From: Sisyra terminalis
Lineage: Eukaryota; Arthropoda; Insecta; Neuroptera; Sisyridae
Assembly: GCA_958496175.1 (NCBI GenBank)
Contig: OY292274.1
Location: 4,402,001 to 4,466,000, forward strand
Length of the DNA stretch: 64,000 nucleotides
Reading direction: 5' to 3'
Shown here: positions 38,439 through 50,520 of the stretch, piece by piece
Layout: every line of letters begins with the position of its first letter
Position numbering within the stretch: the first letter of the stretch is position 1
The notes under the pieces: model-generated
Databases searched by the model: none
What the model was told of the DNA's origin: nothing
The model's input: the letters and a program-made list of their open reading frames with translations, nothing else
Translations under genes and position numbers: made by a program

Positions 38439-38883
38439 TACTGATAGTAGATTTGTTGAATGCTTTCATGCTATGTATTAATGTTCTGGAATGACCAAAT
38501 GATAGCAATTCTTATAAACACATAATTAATGGAAATATTTTCCAACAAAGGATGATGCAATTTTGTTTTCTTGATAAGGCATTTGATTTAGGCATTCTCT
38601 TCGAACTTTATGGGTTCACAAATAATTTGTTCATTATCATTTTTCGAAGGAAGCAAAAATATAAGCATTTGGGTACTTGTAAGCTAATATGAAATTGATT
38701 AATCAATAAATTGGACAGAGAAAAAAAAGAGATGGACTTATTTAAAACAATGTTTTGAAGATGATTATTTGATTCATATTAATTTTTACTGTGAAAGATT
38801 TTGATTGATATATATCTGTAATTTAGATAAATCGTTAATTTTCAATGTTGTTACATTTAATACGATATTGTAAAATATTACGT

Positions 38884-39182
38884 TTATCGCGTTAGAGTAA
38901 TTACGATTATTTTCTTCGGCACATGAACATCGTCACCATGGAAAAATTCTTCGCATCTGGGAGATGATCCACCGGCCACAGTTAGTGCACGAGTTTGTGT
39001 TAGAAACGTAGTGAAGTATGCAACGTGTGCGGCGTTAAAGTCGACGATGTGGCCAGTGTACTGTGAGGCGGCTGTTGACCCGAGGGTCCGCCAATGCCTC
39101 CAGAGTGTGACTCCAACCATCTTCTTCCGCATTCACAACCAAAACCGAAAGGAAAGTATTCACCGTATCGACTATTGCACGA
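38884..39182 (-). other. Exon-like island of G+C-richer, low-complexity sequence
   Basis: Two overlapping minus-strand frames are open. One, 39000-39182, reads GGIGGPSGQQPPHSTLATSS and then TLTPHTLHTS before a stop. The other, 38884-39132, is an 82-codon frame from ATG. The Gly/Ser/Thr/Pro-rich stretch and G+C-rich third positions look like a real insect coding exon, but neither splice sites nor frame can be settled. Confidence 0.3.
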
Positions 39183-39503
39183 CTACTATGTTTACTACTA
39201 GACTATTAGTGGTGGTACTGCCATCATCAATGTAATTAGGTACCACAACTTCCTCTTACCGTACTCAATGCATATAACAGTGATTTCTTTGGAAAATTAA
39301 TCTTAATATCTGTTAATTTTCTCCAACACTTTTATCTCAAGCTCGACTAATTTGTCAAAAATGAAATTTTACAATAGCCAGTTACACAATTGAATCATGG
39401 ATTAATTGATTAAGCAGCACAAGTAGGCATTTATAATTGGCCCAGTCTTGGTCCAGGCCTGACCCAAGACTGGCTTAATTTCGAAATGGGCCAACAAAAA
39501 TTT

Positions 39504-40640
39504 AAAAAAAAAACACTTGTTTGCAGTTCACACACGGTAGAAGTGAAACCTTCAAAAAAGATGAACTTCAAGATATTGAGACGAATGTAAGATTTTCTAA
39601 GTAGGATAATTGTAGGGGTTATTTTACGATTTATTAACATATATATTACATAAATTTATCCTGAATCCAAATTTTCATTTTCGATAAAAGATACGAGAGC
39701 TTATGATAATGGAAGTATGAAATAAATCCAGTGGTGGTAAAGATGCAGGTATCGTTTAATATTTGAAACTATTGTATTTGGACATCGTTGGAATTACATT
39801 TTCCTCGATTGCTTGAAAATACGTGCAGCATAATACAATATTATCATTTGCGTTAGAATTTTTAATTATTATCCATAAAAGATCTTCATGTCCTGAGCGT
39901 TGTGGTTTTAAATTTCGTTGGAATCACAAAAGGAGCACATATTATGACTGAACATATTGTTAAAAAATTTTTAACGAAATTCTTCATGAGCAACTTTATT
40001 TCGACGAAATTGTGAGTACCTAAGGAATCGGCTGTACATTCATTTGAGTAGCACTTGAAAAACAGTTCGTAATATTATGTGATATCAGAATTAATTTTAA
40101 ATTAGCTTTTATTTTATTGAAATTTCGTGATTAAGGACAGAATATGCGATTAGAAAATATTTAAGTACTTACTAGCATCGTTTTCTCTATTTTGTACAGT
40201 CGAATCATTATTAAACGTATAAGAACTATTATTTATCTCATTTAATAATGCTTTTCGGCGTGCCCGAAATTCACGAACACGTTCTGTTGAACCTTTTGGC
40301 GGCTTTATAGCCTTGTTTTCTTTACTTTTTTTTGATAATTATGACAATAATCCGTATTCATTTACGGTAAACTTGAAAATTAATTTTATTAAAATAATGA
40401 AATGTTTATGCTCATAATTATAATAAACAATTTAACACGGTTGTTATTGGTCACTATGAAAACCATTCTCAAGCAGCGTAATACGCAGGCGCGAAGAAAT
40501 ACTAATGTTTCCTACCTCTTTCTCTCTCATATTAAATCTTATAGCTTAATGTATGTTTCTCTTTTTATTGCCGCTTTGCGTTTCCGTTTCATAAAATTTC
40601 AAGTCACAACGATGCTAAAGAAGTTTTTACTTAAAAAATT
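39504..40640. repeat. Dispersed repeat R-B, copy 2
   Basis: Collinear with 28961-30412, without the internal tandem duplication. The first 276 bp or so (39514-39790) are identical to 28970-29246; beyond that substitutions and indels are frequent. It is bracketed by CCAAGTCTTGG-type palindromic motifs (about 39444-39475 and 40715-40760) that may belong to a larger host repeat. Confidence 0.75.
40173..40361 (-). pseudogene. Exon-like ORF in repeat R-B, copy 2
   Basis: The counterpart of 29603-29791: ATG at 40361, a block KPPKGSTERVREFRARRKAL, then NNSSYTFNNDSTVQNRENDA, and the donor GCTA|GTAAGT at 40172. As in unit 1 an A-run puts the ATG and the conserved block one base out of frame. Conservation of the block and donor suggests this was once a real exon. 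Confidence 0.4.
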
Positions 40641-42006
40641 TAGAAAAAAAATGTCGATTTTTACATTTCAAAATAATATAAAACCCAATACAATTTATCT
40701 TGGAACTCGGGCGTTGATGCCTGGCCAAGTCTTGGGCCAGACTTGTATGTCAAGACTTGGGAAGGATGTACGAATAGGAAAACATTTTTGTGCCAAAAAA
40801 AAGCAAAATTCCATTTCATTTTATGCAAATTATAAAATTTTAAGTCATCAATATAACTTTTTACATAAATAATGAATACATATTAACAACTTATCAAAAA
40901 CTTGGTCTAGAAGAAATGGTCTGGACCCAGAGAGTACAAAAACTACATAAATGTTTATCCTCTTTATAAAATTGTACTATTGCGTTTTTAAGGCAAATTT
41001 GGATTTCCCCTCCAGTTTAAAACGTGATTTAATGACGCTATTTCATATTATATGTGATACCATCAGATTTGGAACGATAACATTTAACATGCCAGTATTA
41101 CTCATTAGCTTTTTACCCTCTTTTCGTTGGTGTTGATCGAAAATACCGTACGAAAAGTTTGTATGTATGCACATCTATTAAGAAATGTTTTCTCAATAAT
41201 TTTCTCGTTACGAAACCGAATCTTTCTGGCAAGTAATGCTGATCGATATATCGACAATTTTCATGAATTTCTAACGGTGGTAATACCAAGAGACTCATTT
41301 TTTGTTGAAATCATTTTTTTTTTGATCTTCCACTCAGCTTGGAAATTTATTAAGAGTCGGCTATTATCATAAAACATCGGGAAAGACATTTCCACTTTTA
41401 ATTTTTATATTTTACTGACATTCTAGAATGTGCTTTTAAGCTCAAAAAGATTAGGGACTTCTGGGTTAGAAATATAAGTATTTGCACTTTGAGCCATCGA
41501 CAATACTGATAAAAATTGACATTAATTCATGCTAATAGTGGGAAGAGTATATTAAGCCAATGAAATAGAAGAGGTATAATTAAGAGCTAATTAAATGGTT
41601 AAATAATTGAGTCCTAACATTTCCATATTTTCTGTATTTTTTCGGTTACTTCCACTTAGTACTTTCGGGAATCAAATCTTTTAAAAGTTTAGGAGCATTT
41701 GAAAATTGAACATAGAAATGGCGAAAACACTTCTTTTGCTATTTCAGTTAATGTCGTATAAAGAGAAATTCTTTCAACTTTATCTTTACTGCAACTAATT
41801 ATAATTATATAAATTTTCCGTACTGATTAATATCTATAAAATTAAACTGGTTACAGTTTCGTTAAAAAAGAACCCTTTATCCTGGAACCTTCATTTTCTT
41901 TTTCCATCTTTTGATTCTTATGTATTTATATTTTTTGTTCTATTCACGTGCTAATTTTTATCGAAATAAATAATAATTCATTAATTAATTAAAACTAAAT
42001 TATATA
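40641..42006. other. AT-rich DNA, no gene recognised
   Basis: Short frames only. CCAAGTCTTGGGCCAGACTTG-type motifs near 40720-40760 are a local repeat. Confidence 0.4.
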
Positions 42007-42008
42007 TA

Positions 42009-42207
42009 CAGTGTAATCTCAGTAATCCGGTACTATTAAAAACCGGAGGGTGCCGGATTATTGGAATGTTCGGATTACTGGATTATAGTGAAAAGTCGAT
42101 GGTAATGAATAAAATAAAGCATTTCATAGAGGGTATAAATGTATGCACAGGTATAGAGGGGCGAGGGAGACGTGGGCAGAGGATGCCGGATTAGTGAGAT
42201 TATCCTG
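42009..42207. mobile_element. Pogo/Tigger-like MITE, copy 2
   Basis: CAGTGTAATCTCAGTAATCC at the left and an inverted match at the right (GGATTAGTGAGATTATCCTG), with TA on both sides. The interior is close to 23410-23639, but 31 bp shorter because the duplicated right terminal box is absent. Confidence 0.85.
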
Positions 42208-42209
42208 TA

Positions 42210-43380
42210 TTTTTTTTTTTGATATTTTCTGATTTTGTAACTTATTTGTATTCTTTTTTAATAACTATGTAAGCAAGCGAAAATTATTAAATACTTTTTG
42301 CATTACCTTAAATATGGATTTGGTTAGACAATGATGATTTTTTAAAGAATTATTACAGGTGAATCTTTCTACATAGTTTTCAAATTTTCAACTATACAGA
42401 CATTAGACTACCATTTTTGTGTTTGTTTTTTGGTATTAAAAGATAGTATAAGAATATTATATATTAAATATTAGAAGTTTCCAAAGTTTTAATATTTTCG
42501 TTTAGTTACAACAATCAAATTATTACATTCCTTCGATAACATTATAAACCAATTCCACTGTTAAAAAATGTATAATTTTATGGTGAATGTCATTATTCTT
42601 AATTGCATAGGCACTAAGTTTGCTGTTTATTTACAAGAAAAACATTTTATGCTTTTAAAATAAACATTTTAAGCATTTCATCAACGTTTTCTGCACTTCC
42701 GTAAGTCGTTTATATTCCACGTACATTTGATGGCACTTATTGTTTACAAGTACACAAAGATTAACATCAACACAAAATCGAATAAATAAATGATAATTTA
42801 ATTTTTTTAATAACTTTCTTGGTTTACTAACCAACAAATATCTTACTGAAGAATAATTGCAAAGAAATAATTATAATTAAATTGTTCAATGATGACCAGA
42901 TGCTCATAGTTTCACAGATTACACAGAAAGAAATTCAAATTAAAAAAAAAAAAAAACGGAAGACTAGCGAATTTTAATTCAATGCTCTTCGCAATTATTG
43001 GAAATTTGGATTATTGTGCCACTAATTTTGCCTTTACGTACATTGTTCCATGTATAATTTTTTTTACATTGGAAAAAAGAGAAAATTATTTGGTTTGATT
43101 TTCGAGCAATGCTTGTAGTAACTTACGTAAATAGATCAATGCATAAATGAATAAGGTTCTAGATTGAATAAATTGATGTGTTTCAAGTGTTGATCAGATT
43201 TTAAATTGATTTCTTGGTAGTTTTTGTCTTTTTTAAGTTGGTCGCTCACATTTTATGCACTTTTTTCTAATTTGGTTGATAATAACATGTAAATAGCACT
43301 ATCATACTTGATGGTAACACCAATCTGGGAAAGGTGCTATGCGTGCAAAATGAGCTAACTATATGAAATGAGTTTATTTA
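42210..43380. other. AT-rich DNA, no gene recognised
   Basis: No supportable frame or repeat. Confidence 0.4.
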
Positions 43381-43381
43381 C

Positions 43382-43448
43382 CTGGCATGGATGAGGACAA
43401 GACTTTGAAATTGCCGAAGACGGCGACGCCGCTACCGTGAGAACCAAT
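43382..43448 (-). other. Candidate 67-bp internal coding exon
   Basis: On the minus strand an acceptor TTTATTCACAG precedes ATTGGTTCTCACGG and the segment ends ATGCCAG|GTAAATA, a good donor. The single fully open frame reads IGSHGSGVAVFGNFKVLSSS then MP. Codon third positions are mainly G/C (GGC GTC GCC GTC TTC GGC), in sharp contrast with the surrounding AT-rich DNA. This is a strong sign of a real exon of a gene with very large introns, transcribed leftwards. The gene is not recognised. Confidence 0.5.
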
Positions 43449-43842
43449 CTGTGAATAAAACAAGAAAATAATGAGATTTTTTTGGAAAGCAAAAGAAAAA
43501 AGCTATTTATTGGAAAATTTAATAAAATGAAATAAAAACAACTATTACTACTATAAAATATTTTCCTTTGTCTTTTACTTTAAGAGAATTTCATTCATAT
43601 AGTCATTGGAATTTTGGAAGCTATTTATTCGACAACAAAAATTAAAATAATTGCTACACATACTACAAAACAATTCTCAACTAAATTTTATATTTAGGTA
43701 AAAATAAAGAGTATAACATATTTATTAAAAAAATATATACAAATAATATTTAATCTATACATGGATAAATTAAAATCAAAGAAATTGAGACCAAAAACCA
43801 AGCAGTTCACATTCAACAACGTTAATTTAGTCTATGTAACAC

Positions 43843-44300
43843 TAGGGTGTCCGTTATTTCCCAAATTGATTTTTTTACAGCGATCGCACCCTGAATTTTT
43901 AGTTTAAGATATACAAAAAATTATCCAATACAATTAAGCTCTTAATTTCTTGATTAAACCGTACCGGAATCATGTTACTTTTTCTATTTAAATAACATGG
44001 GATTATTTCCCTTTTTAATTTTATTTTTTTTTTCTCAGGAACAAATATATGAAAAGATTTAAGGTCAAATTATTCTGACGTAAAATTTAACGCTCAACAA
44101 AAAAGGTCTCTTATGAATTTTCGATTAAATCACTCCATTAAAAGTTATTTAACATTTAACTTGAATTAATTTGTTTAATTTGTATTTTGTAATTTATTCA
44201 ACATTTATTGTATGTTTATTTATTGTACAGATTGCAAATTTATCTTTTGTAATAATAATAATAAAAAAAAAATACCAAATCTTAAAAATTACGCGACGTA
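43843..44300. mobile_element. Foldback FB-1, solo left arm
   Basis: TAGGGTGTCCGTTATTTCCC opens an arm that matches 3060 onward for about 370 bp and then breaks into unrelated sequence without a right arm. The flank TGTAACAC matches TGTAATAC found after the right end of the neighbouring full element (45380-45387) at 7 of 8 positions, hinting that both derive from one event. Confidence 0.65.
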
Positions 44301-44307
44301 TGTATAT

Positions 44308-45378
44308 TAGGGTGTCCGTTATTTCCCGAATTGACTTTTTTACAGCGATCGCACCCTGAATTTTTAGTTTAAGATATAAAAAAAATTATCCAATACAATT
44401 AAGCTCTTAGTTTCTTGATTAAACCGTACCGGAATCATGTTACTTTTACCATTTAAATAACATGGCATTATTTGACTTTTTACTTTTAATTTTTTTTTCT
44501 CCGAAACAAATAGATCAAAAGATTTAAGATCAAATTGATCTGACGTAAAATTTAACGCTCTACAAAAAAGGTCTCTTATGAATTTTCGATTAAATCACTC
44601 CATTAAAAGTTATTCAACATTTAACTTGTGCCTAATATAAATCTTCCAATATTTTCAACTTTTTGCTCATTTTTATAATTTTTAACTACTAAATCATAAA
44701 TAATAGATAAGATGAAAATTATTATCATTACAACGCAAGTGATTATTTGTGTTAATTTTATGGCTTGAACAGAAAATTAAACAACCAAAAAATCATTTTT
44801 TGACAATTAAAACCGGTGACATAAGATCCGAATTCGCTATAGTCGTGAAATTCAATTTATTCAGGTTAAATTTTCGTACTTTAGTTAATGTTTGGTCCCA
44901 ACGAAGTGAATTTCATACTAATTAATGAGACTATCGTCAAAAGTTCAATTATTATTCGAATTTTTACCATTTCACCTGACGCCATCTATGAGAAATTTCT
45001 CAGAACTTGTAGTCAATATCATTTTTATTGAGCCTATAGTCGATTGATTGGTCGTTAAAAAGTTAAATGTTGAATAACTTTTAATGGAGTGATTCAATCG
45101 AAAATTCATAAGAGAACTTTTTTGTAGAGTGCTAAATTTTACGTTAGAATAATTTAACCTTTAATCTTTTCATTTATTTGTTTCTGAGAAAAAAATTAAA
45201 AGTAAAAAGTCAAATAATCCCATGTTATTTAAATGGTAAAAGTAACATGATTCCGGCACGGTTTAACCAAGAAATTAAGAGCTTAATTGTATTGGATATT
45301 TTTTTTTTATATTTTAAACTAAAAATTTAGGGGGCGATCGCTGTAAAAAAATCAATTTGGGAAATAACGGACACCCTA
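44308..45378. mobile_element. Foldback element FB-1, full-length copy
   Basis: TAGGGTGTCCGTTATTTCCC at the left and an inverted match at the right. The arms of about 300 bp and length of 1,071 bp agree with 3060-4137. The unique centre (AAATTTCTCATAGATGGCGT and on) is present in the opposite orientation to that copy. Flanking 8-mers ATGTATAT and ATGTAATA are an imperfect duplication. Confidence 0.8.
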
Positions 45379-48005
45379 ATGTAATACGTACTGTGAATAG
45401 CAGGCATAAAGAACCATGCAGGATGACTTTGAAGCATTGGTTCCTTTAATGAAACAAAATATATTCTCTTTAGAAGATAAAAAATATTATCATTTCTCTG
45501 TACTATAATAGTTCATTATACCAATTTTCTCTAAAAAGAATACCAAGTTTTGAAGTCAAATTTAGCCACCTTTTAAATATATTGAGCATGAACTGGAGGG
45601 TAAAATCGTTCCTGTTGGGAACTACCAGTTTAGATAAACACACCTCAAAATATTTGGTTAAAATTTTCTAAAAGAAACCAAATATTTTTTAAGGTTTCTT
45701 GCGGACGAAAAACATAACAAGCATTAAACATATTTCATTAATAACGCAATTCCTTGCCAAAATAGGCCAAATTTCCTTCTTCTTTTGAAATTTTAAACAT
45801 TTCACTCCATCTCGTAAATGAATCATACCCAAATACGAATTCTCCATAAATATTCCGGCCAAACCTGTTTCTTTCGTCTTCACATCGGAATGAAATATAT
45901 CGATTCACATCAAATAACTTTCTGTTATTAATGAAATTTCGCACAAAACTTTCTCTTATTAAAAACATTGAACGTTCATATTTCTAAAGTGCCAAAGGAT
46001 TTATTTTTTTCGAATTCCAAACTGGTTTTTGGAATTGATAGCCCCAAGTGTGATGATCACCTACTTATCTCAGTATTTTCATGGTTTTGCTATTATCGTA
46101 AAACAATTTATTTAATGAAGTTATACTTTAGATTATTAAATTTGGTGTTTACTATTGAATTACTGTTGATGAAATACTTTATGGTTCATAATGTAAAGGA
46201 AAGAGTGAGAGTTACTTGTTTTATTAGCTAGGTCAAGTGTACTTATTGTATTAAATAAAAAAATACTTTGTCGCTGTAAAAAGTAGCCAGCAATCTTGAA
46301 CTTGACACCTCTGAATTTTAAAAAAAAACATACAAGAAGTTGGTATATATTTCTCTAAATACAAAACAGTACTATAGTAATATTAGTTCATTATTTCATT
46401 ACTTAAGAATCATTCAATTAGTGTTGCAATATTAACGGAATTTTAGCTTGTTATAAAAGATATATACCGTTGAAAATATTTTTAAATTATATACAACCAA
46501 AAATGTTTGAGGTATATCTAATGAAAAAAATGACTCAATTTTTGGTAGCATTGTTTTAATTTAGGTCAATTTTATATAACGGGATTCAACTTGTTCCTCT
46601 TTTTTAAATTTTTCGCTTTTCCAAGTTGTTTTCCATGTAATTGTACTTATTCATCCAATGTTGTTTATCTATACTAGATAAAGTTTCAAAGTTTTATTAT
46701 TTTTTTTTAAATGCATACATACGGTGGATGAAAATTCCTCCATAATCTATAAACGCACAAAGATGATATTACTGTTCTTGGTTTATTGTGTAACTAGCGA
46801 CCAGATTCGCCTAAATAACATAATATTTGTATCCACATTTTTTCTTCTATAGTATGGTATTAATATTTAAAGAAATAAATGTACTTAAATAAAATAAAAT
46901 ACTTTTTTTTATACAACATACTTTTGCCGAATTACATGTAAAAACGAACAAAATTATTATGCTTATTAGATGTTTAAATATGACACCGGAATTTTTTTCT
47001 AAAAAATAACTAATTTTCTACATGTATTATTTACTTTATTCAAAAAAATTCCACTATTAACTAAATATTTTTATCATCTTTTGATCAAAATCCGTAATTG
47101 AAACATTTTTGTAGATCTTCGTAAGATGTGAAGTGCTACTCAACAAGTACGAGTCCAATCGACACAAATAAGCAATAATCTGAAGGATCCAAGTCTTAAA
47201 AATAAGTCTCATGCGAAAGTATTTCCAAACTGCATACCTCAATCATATTCTTCACTCGTTTTTTTTCTGTGTGGCCAGGGGAATTACTACGCAGTAAAAT
47301 CCTTGTGTATTACAAATTTTGATAATTTAGCCGTTTGGCACGCTAAAGCTTGGTTCATATTTACTATTGTAAGTTGATGTTGCATTTAACTAACCAATCT
47401 CATCCAATAACTCTTATAATTCGATGTTTTCTAACTTCTTCGGTGGATTTCTACATTCTTCGTTCTCCATGTCGATATGGCCATTTTAAATATGTTAAAG
47501 CCCCTTGAAACACTGAGATTTCCAAAAAGAGTATGCTCCACCGTAAGCTTCGACAAGTTTTCGATGCGATTCTACAGCGGTTTTTTTTAAATGGTAAAAG
47601 AAAATCAATGCTGTCCACGAGTCATAATTTTAAGGCATAATACTCAATATGTTCAATGCTATTAAAAATGATGAATTCATGGAAAATTTACAGTTTTATA
47701 AATTGAAAACCTTTGTCAGGTGTCTAATCCAAAAATTACCTCAATGGTTTGAGCAGCCTGCATCTTTTATTGGAAAAAATTCCGATTTCATCTTATCATC
47801 CCTAGTAGATGTTACATGTGATGGGGCAAATACAATTGGCTCATGTGATAAGCATGAGTGACTAATTCAATTCCAGCAACTATTAAAGTTTGACTATTTG
47901 CTTTATAAATAATCTCTCCGAATGCTAATATAGTTGGAAATGGTATCAAAACAATTTCACCAGTTCCACAGCCTGCAATTAATGATACAATCGATTAAAA
48001 ACATG
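45379..48005. other. AT-rich DNA, one uncertain reading frame
   Basis: Apart from the frame at 45738-45968 only low-quality frames are seen. No repeat structure recognised. Confidence 0.4.
45738..45968 (-). other. Unidentified 76-codon reading frame
   Basis: ATG at 45968 to TAA. Residues such as FRCEDERNRFGRNIYGEFVF and GYDSFTRWSEMFKISKEEGN are charged and well mixed, unlike frames expected by chance in this DNA. No splice sites were identified with certainty. It could be a genuine small exon or a gene remnant; no family recognised. Confidence 0.25.
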
Positions 48006-48011
48006 TTTATT

Positions 48012-50520
48012 AGGGTGTCCCAAAAAAATAAAACTTATTTTTTTAAACGCATAATTTCCATATACCTAGAATCAGTGCAACCCGTGCCGATTTGCATCGA
48101 AAGATGTCAATACATGTATATCAAGACGGGCGGGAGTTAACGTATACATGTGCTTTTTATTGCTTATTTGTTTTATAAGTAAAAGGTGTAAAATTATTGT
48201 TTTTAATCAGTCAACATGTCGATGAAATTCCGCAGTTCTAAAATGGAAATATTTTTAATAAGGAACAGCAAATTACCGGTTCCAAACTTCCCAAAAACGG
48301 ACAAGTACAGGCATCGGTACTATTCTACGAGTATAATAATCGTAAAGTAAATTTAAGTGTTAATGAATCCACAAATCAATTTTTGTATGCAATATTTATT
48401 GGGAAAAGGCACGTAAATCGATTAAATCTTTTCCAAATTATGTGAAGAAACAAGCGACCGTATACTAAGTTTAGAGGAAGTTAAAAATAAATGCCAACTA
48501 AATTTTACTTCAAGAAAATTCGTCTCCTGATTTTGAAATAATGGATTTACAAGTAAATTTGCCCATCTCAACTACGAGTACACAATTCGATACTAAAAAA
48601 CTTTAACTAGGAAAATTTTCAGTACTCCCAAAATTAGTGGCAGCATTAGATAGGAGTCAGCTCAGTATGAAAAATTGTGTGTATTACTAAAGGAACTATT
48701 GAAGCACTGGGACATAACATTGATGAATTTCTCATAAATAATTTCTTTTTTTCAAAGAATTCGTAGAGAAAATGAAAGGAATGCGCAGAAGTTATAAAAG
48801 TTGATTTCTAAAATGAGGTGCCGGATACTGTAACTGTCCATATAAATGGTGAACTGTTTCCGGCTTTAAATGCAGGAAAATCTAAAGAATAAGGTACATT
48901 AACAATTATTTTATACGGTAATAAAGAACAACTTATCGCTGTACCAAAATTGAATAACTTCTCAAGAGGTAGGCAAGCATAGGAAGTTTGGAACGTCATT
49001 ATTGTCTGGAATCTTGAAAACAAAGGACAATTTTTTTATTGTGATACTATTGCTTCAAAATCAGATCGTATTAATGCTTCTTGAGCCGAAATTAAGTAAA
49101 GAAATGCTCACATTTACTTGCTGCTATCACGTTTACAAATTAGTATTAAAAAACGTGTTTAAAGAAAAAATTACCTAGACAATTAACAAGTCTTGGCATT
49201 CTATTATTGAAAAATTTCCGAGAAAACTGGAAAAATATTGATCTTGAGAAAATACAGATTAGTACAGAAAAGTTGTCATGCGTGAATGTGTCAGAAATTA
49301 ACAAAATGTTAGAATTTTACCGAATTGAATTAACTCAAGAATTCACTAGATGACTATTGAGAATTAATGTATTGCCATTAACTATTGACATCCTGCGTTA
49401 GGACTTGACTGCAAAGGAATTTAGCTTTAAAAGTACCTTATCAGCAGTGGCTAGGGGCTAGGCGGGGCAGTGCCCCGGGACCCTCAAGCTCAGGGGGCCC
49501 TCGAATCCTTACCAGAAATCTCGATCGAACTGAACTTTTGGAAATTCAGTTGGAAGTTCACCAATTATGTAAGGAAATAATGAGCCTGGATTTAAACGAA
49601 GTCATTGATACTTTTGCGAAAACTAAAGCTAGGAAAAAATTGTAAATATAATTGTTATTTAGTCAGTTGGTAGGTCCGACCTTTATATAATAAACCCTTG
49701 AATCTTCTCTATTTCGTTTTATTGGCCAAACCTATAACGAGTATTAATTGTAATTTATGTTGCCATTGTTTAATATTTTTATTAACTGCCCTGCAGTGCA
49801 TAAAAAAGAGCTTAAGTAGCTTAGCATTTTTAAAGTATTTGTATATTTCATATTTTTATTTGATAAAACCAAATCAGTTTACATAGCAGTGGGGCCCCAT
49901 TTTTTTAATTTGCCTCAGGGTCCTAGGTTACCTAGCTACGCCACTGCTTATCAGGTGATTTTTATGCTTTGTAAAGGCTACGAAAGCTTACAAAGAAATA
50001 GACAAAAGGATATCAAAGTCACCTTTACAGAAGTTCTGCTAGCATTTATGATATTTAATAGATGAACTGTTTGTCTTTTCTCTTCCTGACGATGATGTAA
50101 ACCAAAAAACAAAATTATTAATAATTTAATTAAAGAAATCTTTTTAGCTTCTCATAAACGCTACATCTTATCGAAAGAAGAACTAAGTGGCTCACTCTAC
50201 GGTTAGTCTGCCCAGAAATAATATCAGTTTCATATTACTGAGATATAGAATAACGGTACGCCTTATTTTAATTTCAGAGAAAAACATCAATGACTTTATT
50301 TCAAACCAAGTTATATTCTGACTGTAAAAAGCAAACGTTGAAAAGAAAAATTATTGAATAATGTTCTTTTAATATTATAAGAACATAACAAATATAAGAT
50401 ACAGATAAAACAGTGTTTTATTTACTAAATTAAACCAATGATCTTATATTATTGTTTAGTTATTATATTAATTTTTATATTGAAAGTTTGAAATCATGTC
50501 GGCACGGGTTATCGTTATTC
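48012..50520 (+). pseudogene. Decayed transposon gene, split by a hAT insertion
   Basis: Plus-strand blocks across several frames include YNNRKVNLSVNESTNQFLYA, LPKLVAALDRSQLSMKNCVY, ALGHNIDEFL, HINGELFPALNAGKSKE, LYGNKEQLIAVPKLNN and, after the hAT insertion, a fragment resembling HLWYLIDELFVFSLPDDDVN. From memory these match a multicopy, transposon-borne family of uncharacterised proteins found in many arthropods and cnidarians; I cannot name its superfamily. Stops are numerous. A possible left end TTAGGGTGTCCCAAAAAAAT is at about 48012, and ACCCGTGCCGAT near 48080 recurs inverted (GTCGGCACGGGTT) near 50498. The right end was not found. Confidence 0.45.
49445..49946. mobile_element. hAT element, internally deleted, copy 2
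   Basis: Same family as 32207-32925: it ends CTAGCTACGCCACTG, starts CAGTGGCTAGGGGC, and is flanked by perfect 8-bp direct repeats CTTATCAG (49437-49444 and 49947-49954). The hAT dimerisation coding segment is deleted between AAGGAAATAATGA and GCCTGGATTT, leaving 502 bp. It interrupts the decayed gene at 48012-50520. Confidence 0.92.

Noticed and set aside
39440..39480. CCAAGACTGG palindromic motifs around R-B copy 2 as terminal repeats of one element
   Set aside because: Motifs are present but not cleanly inverted at matching distances, and copy 1 lacks them, so they are not the ends of R-B.
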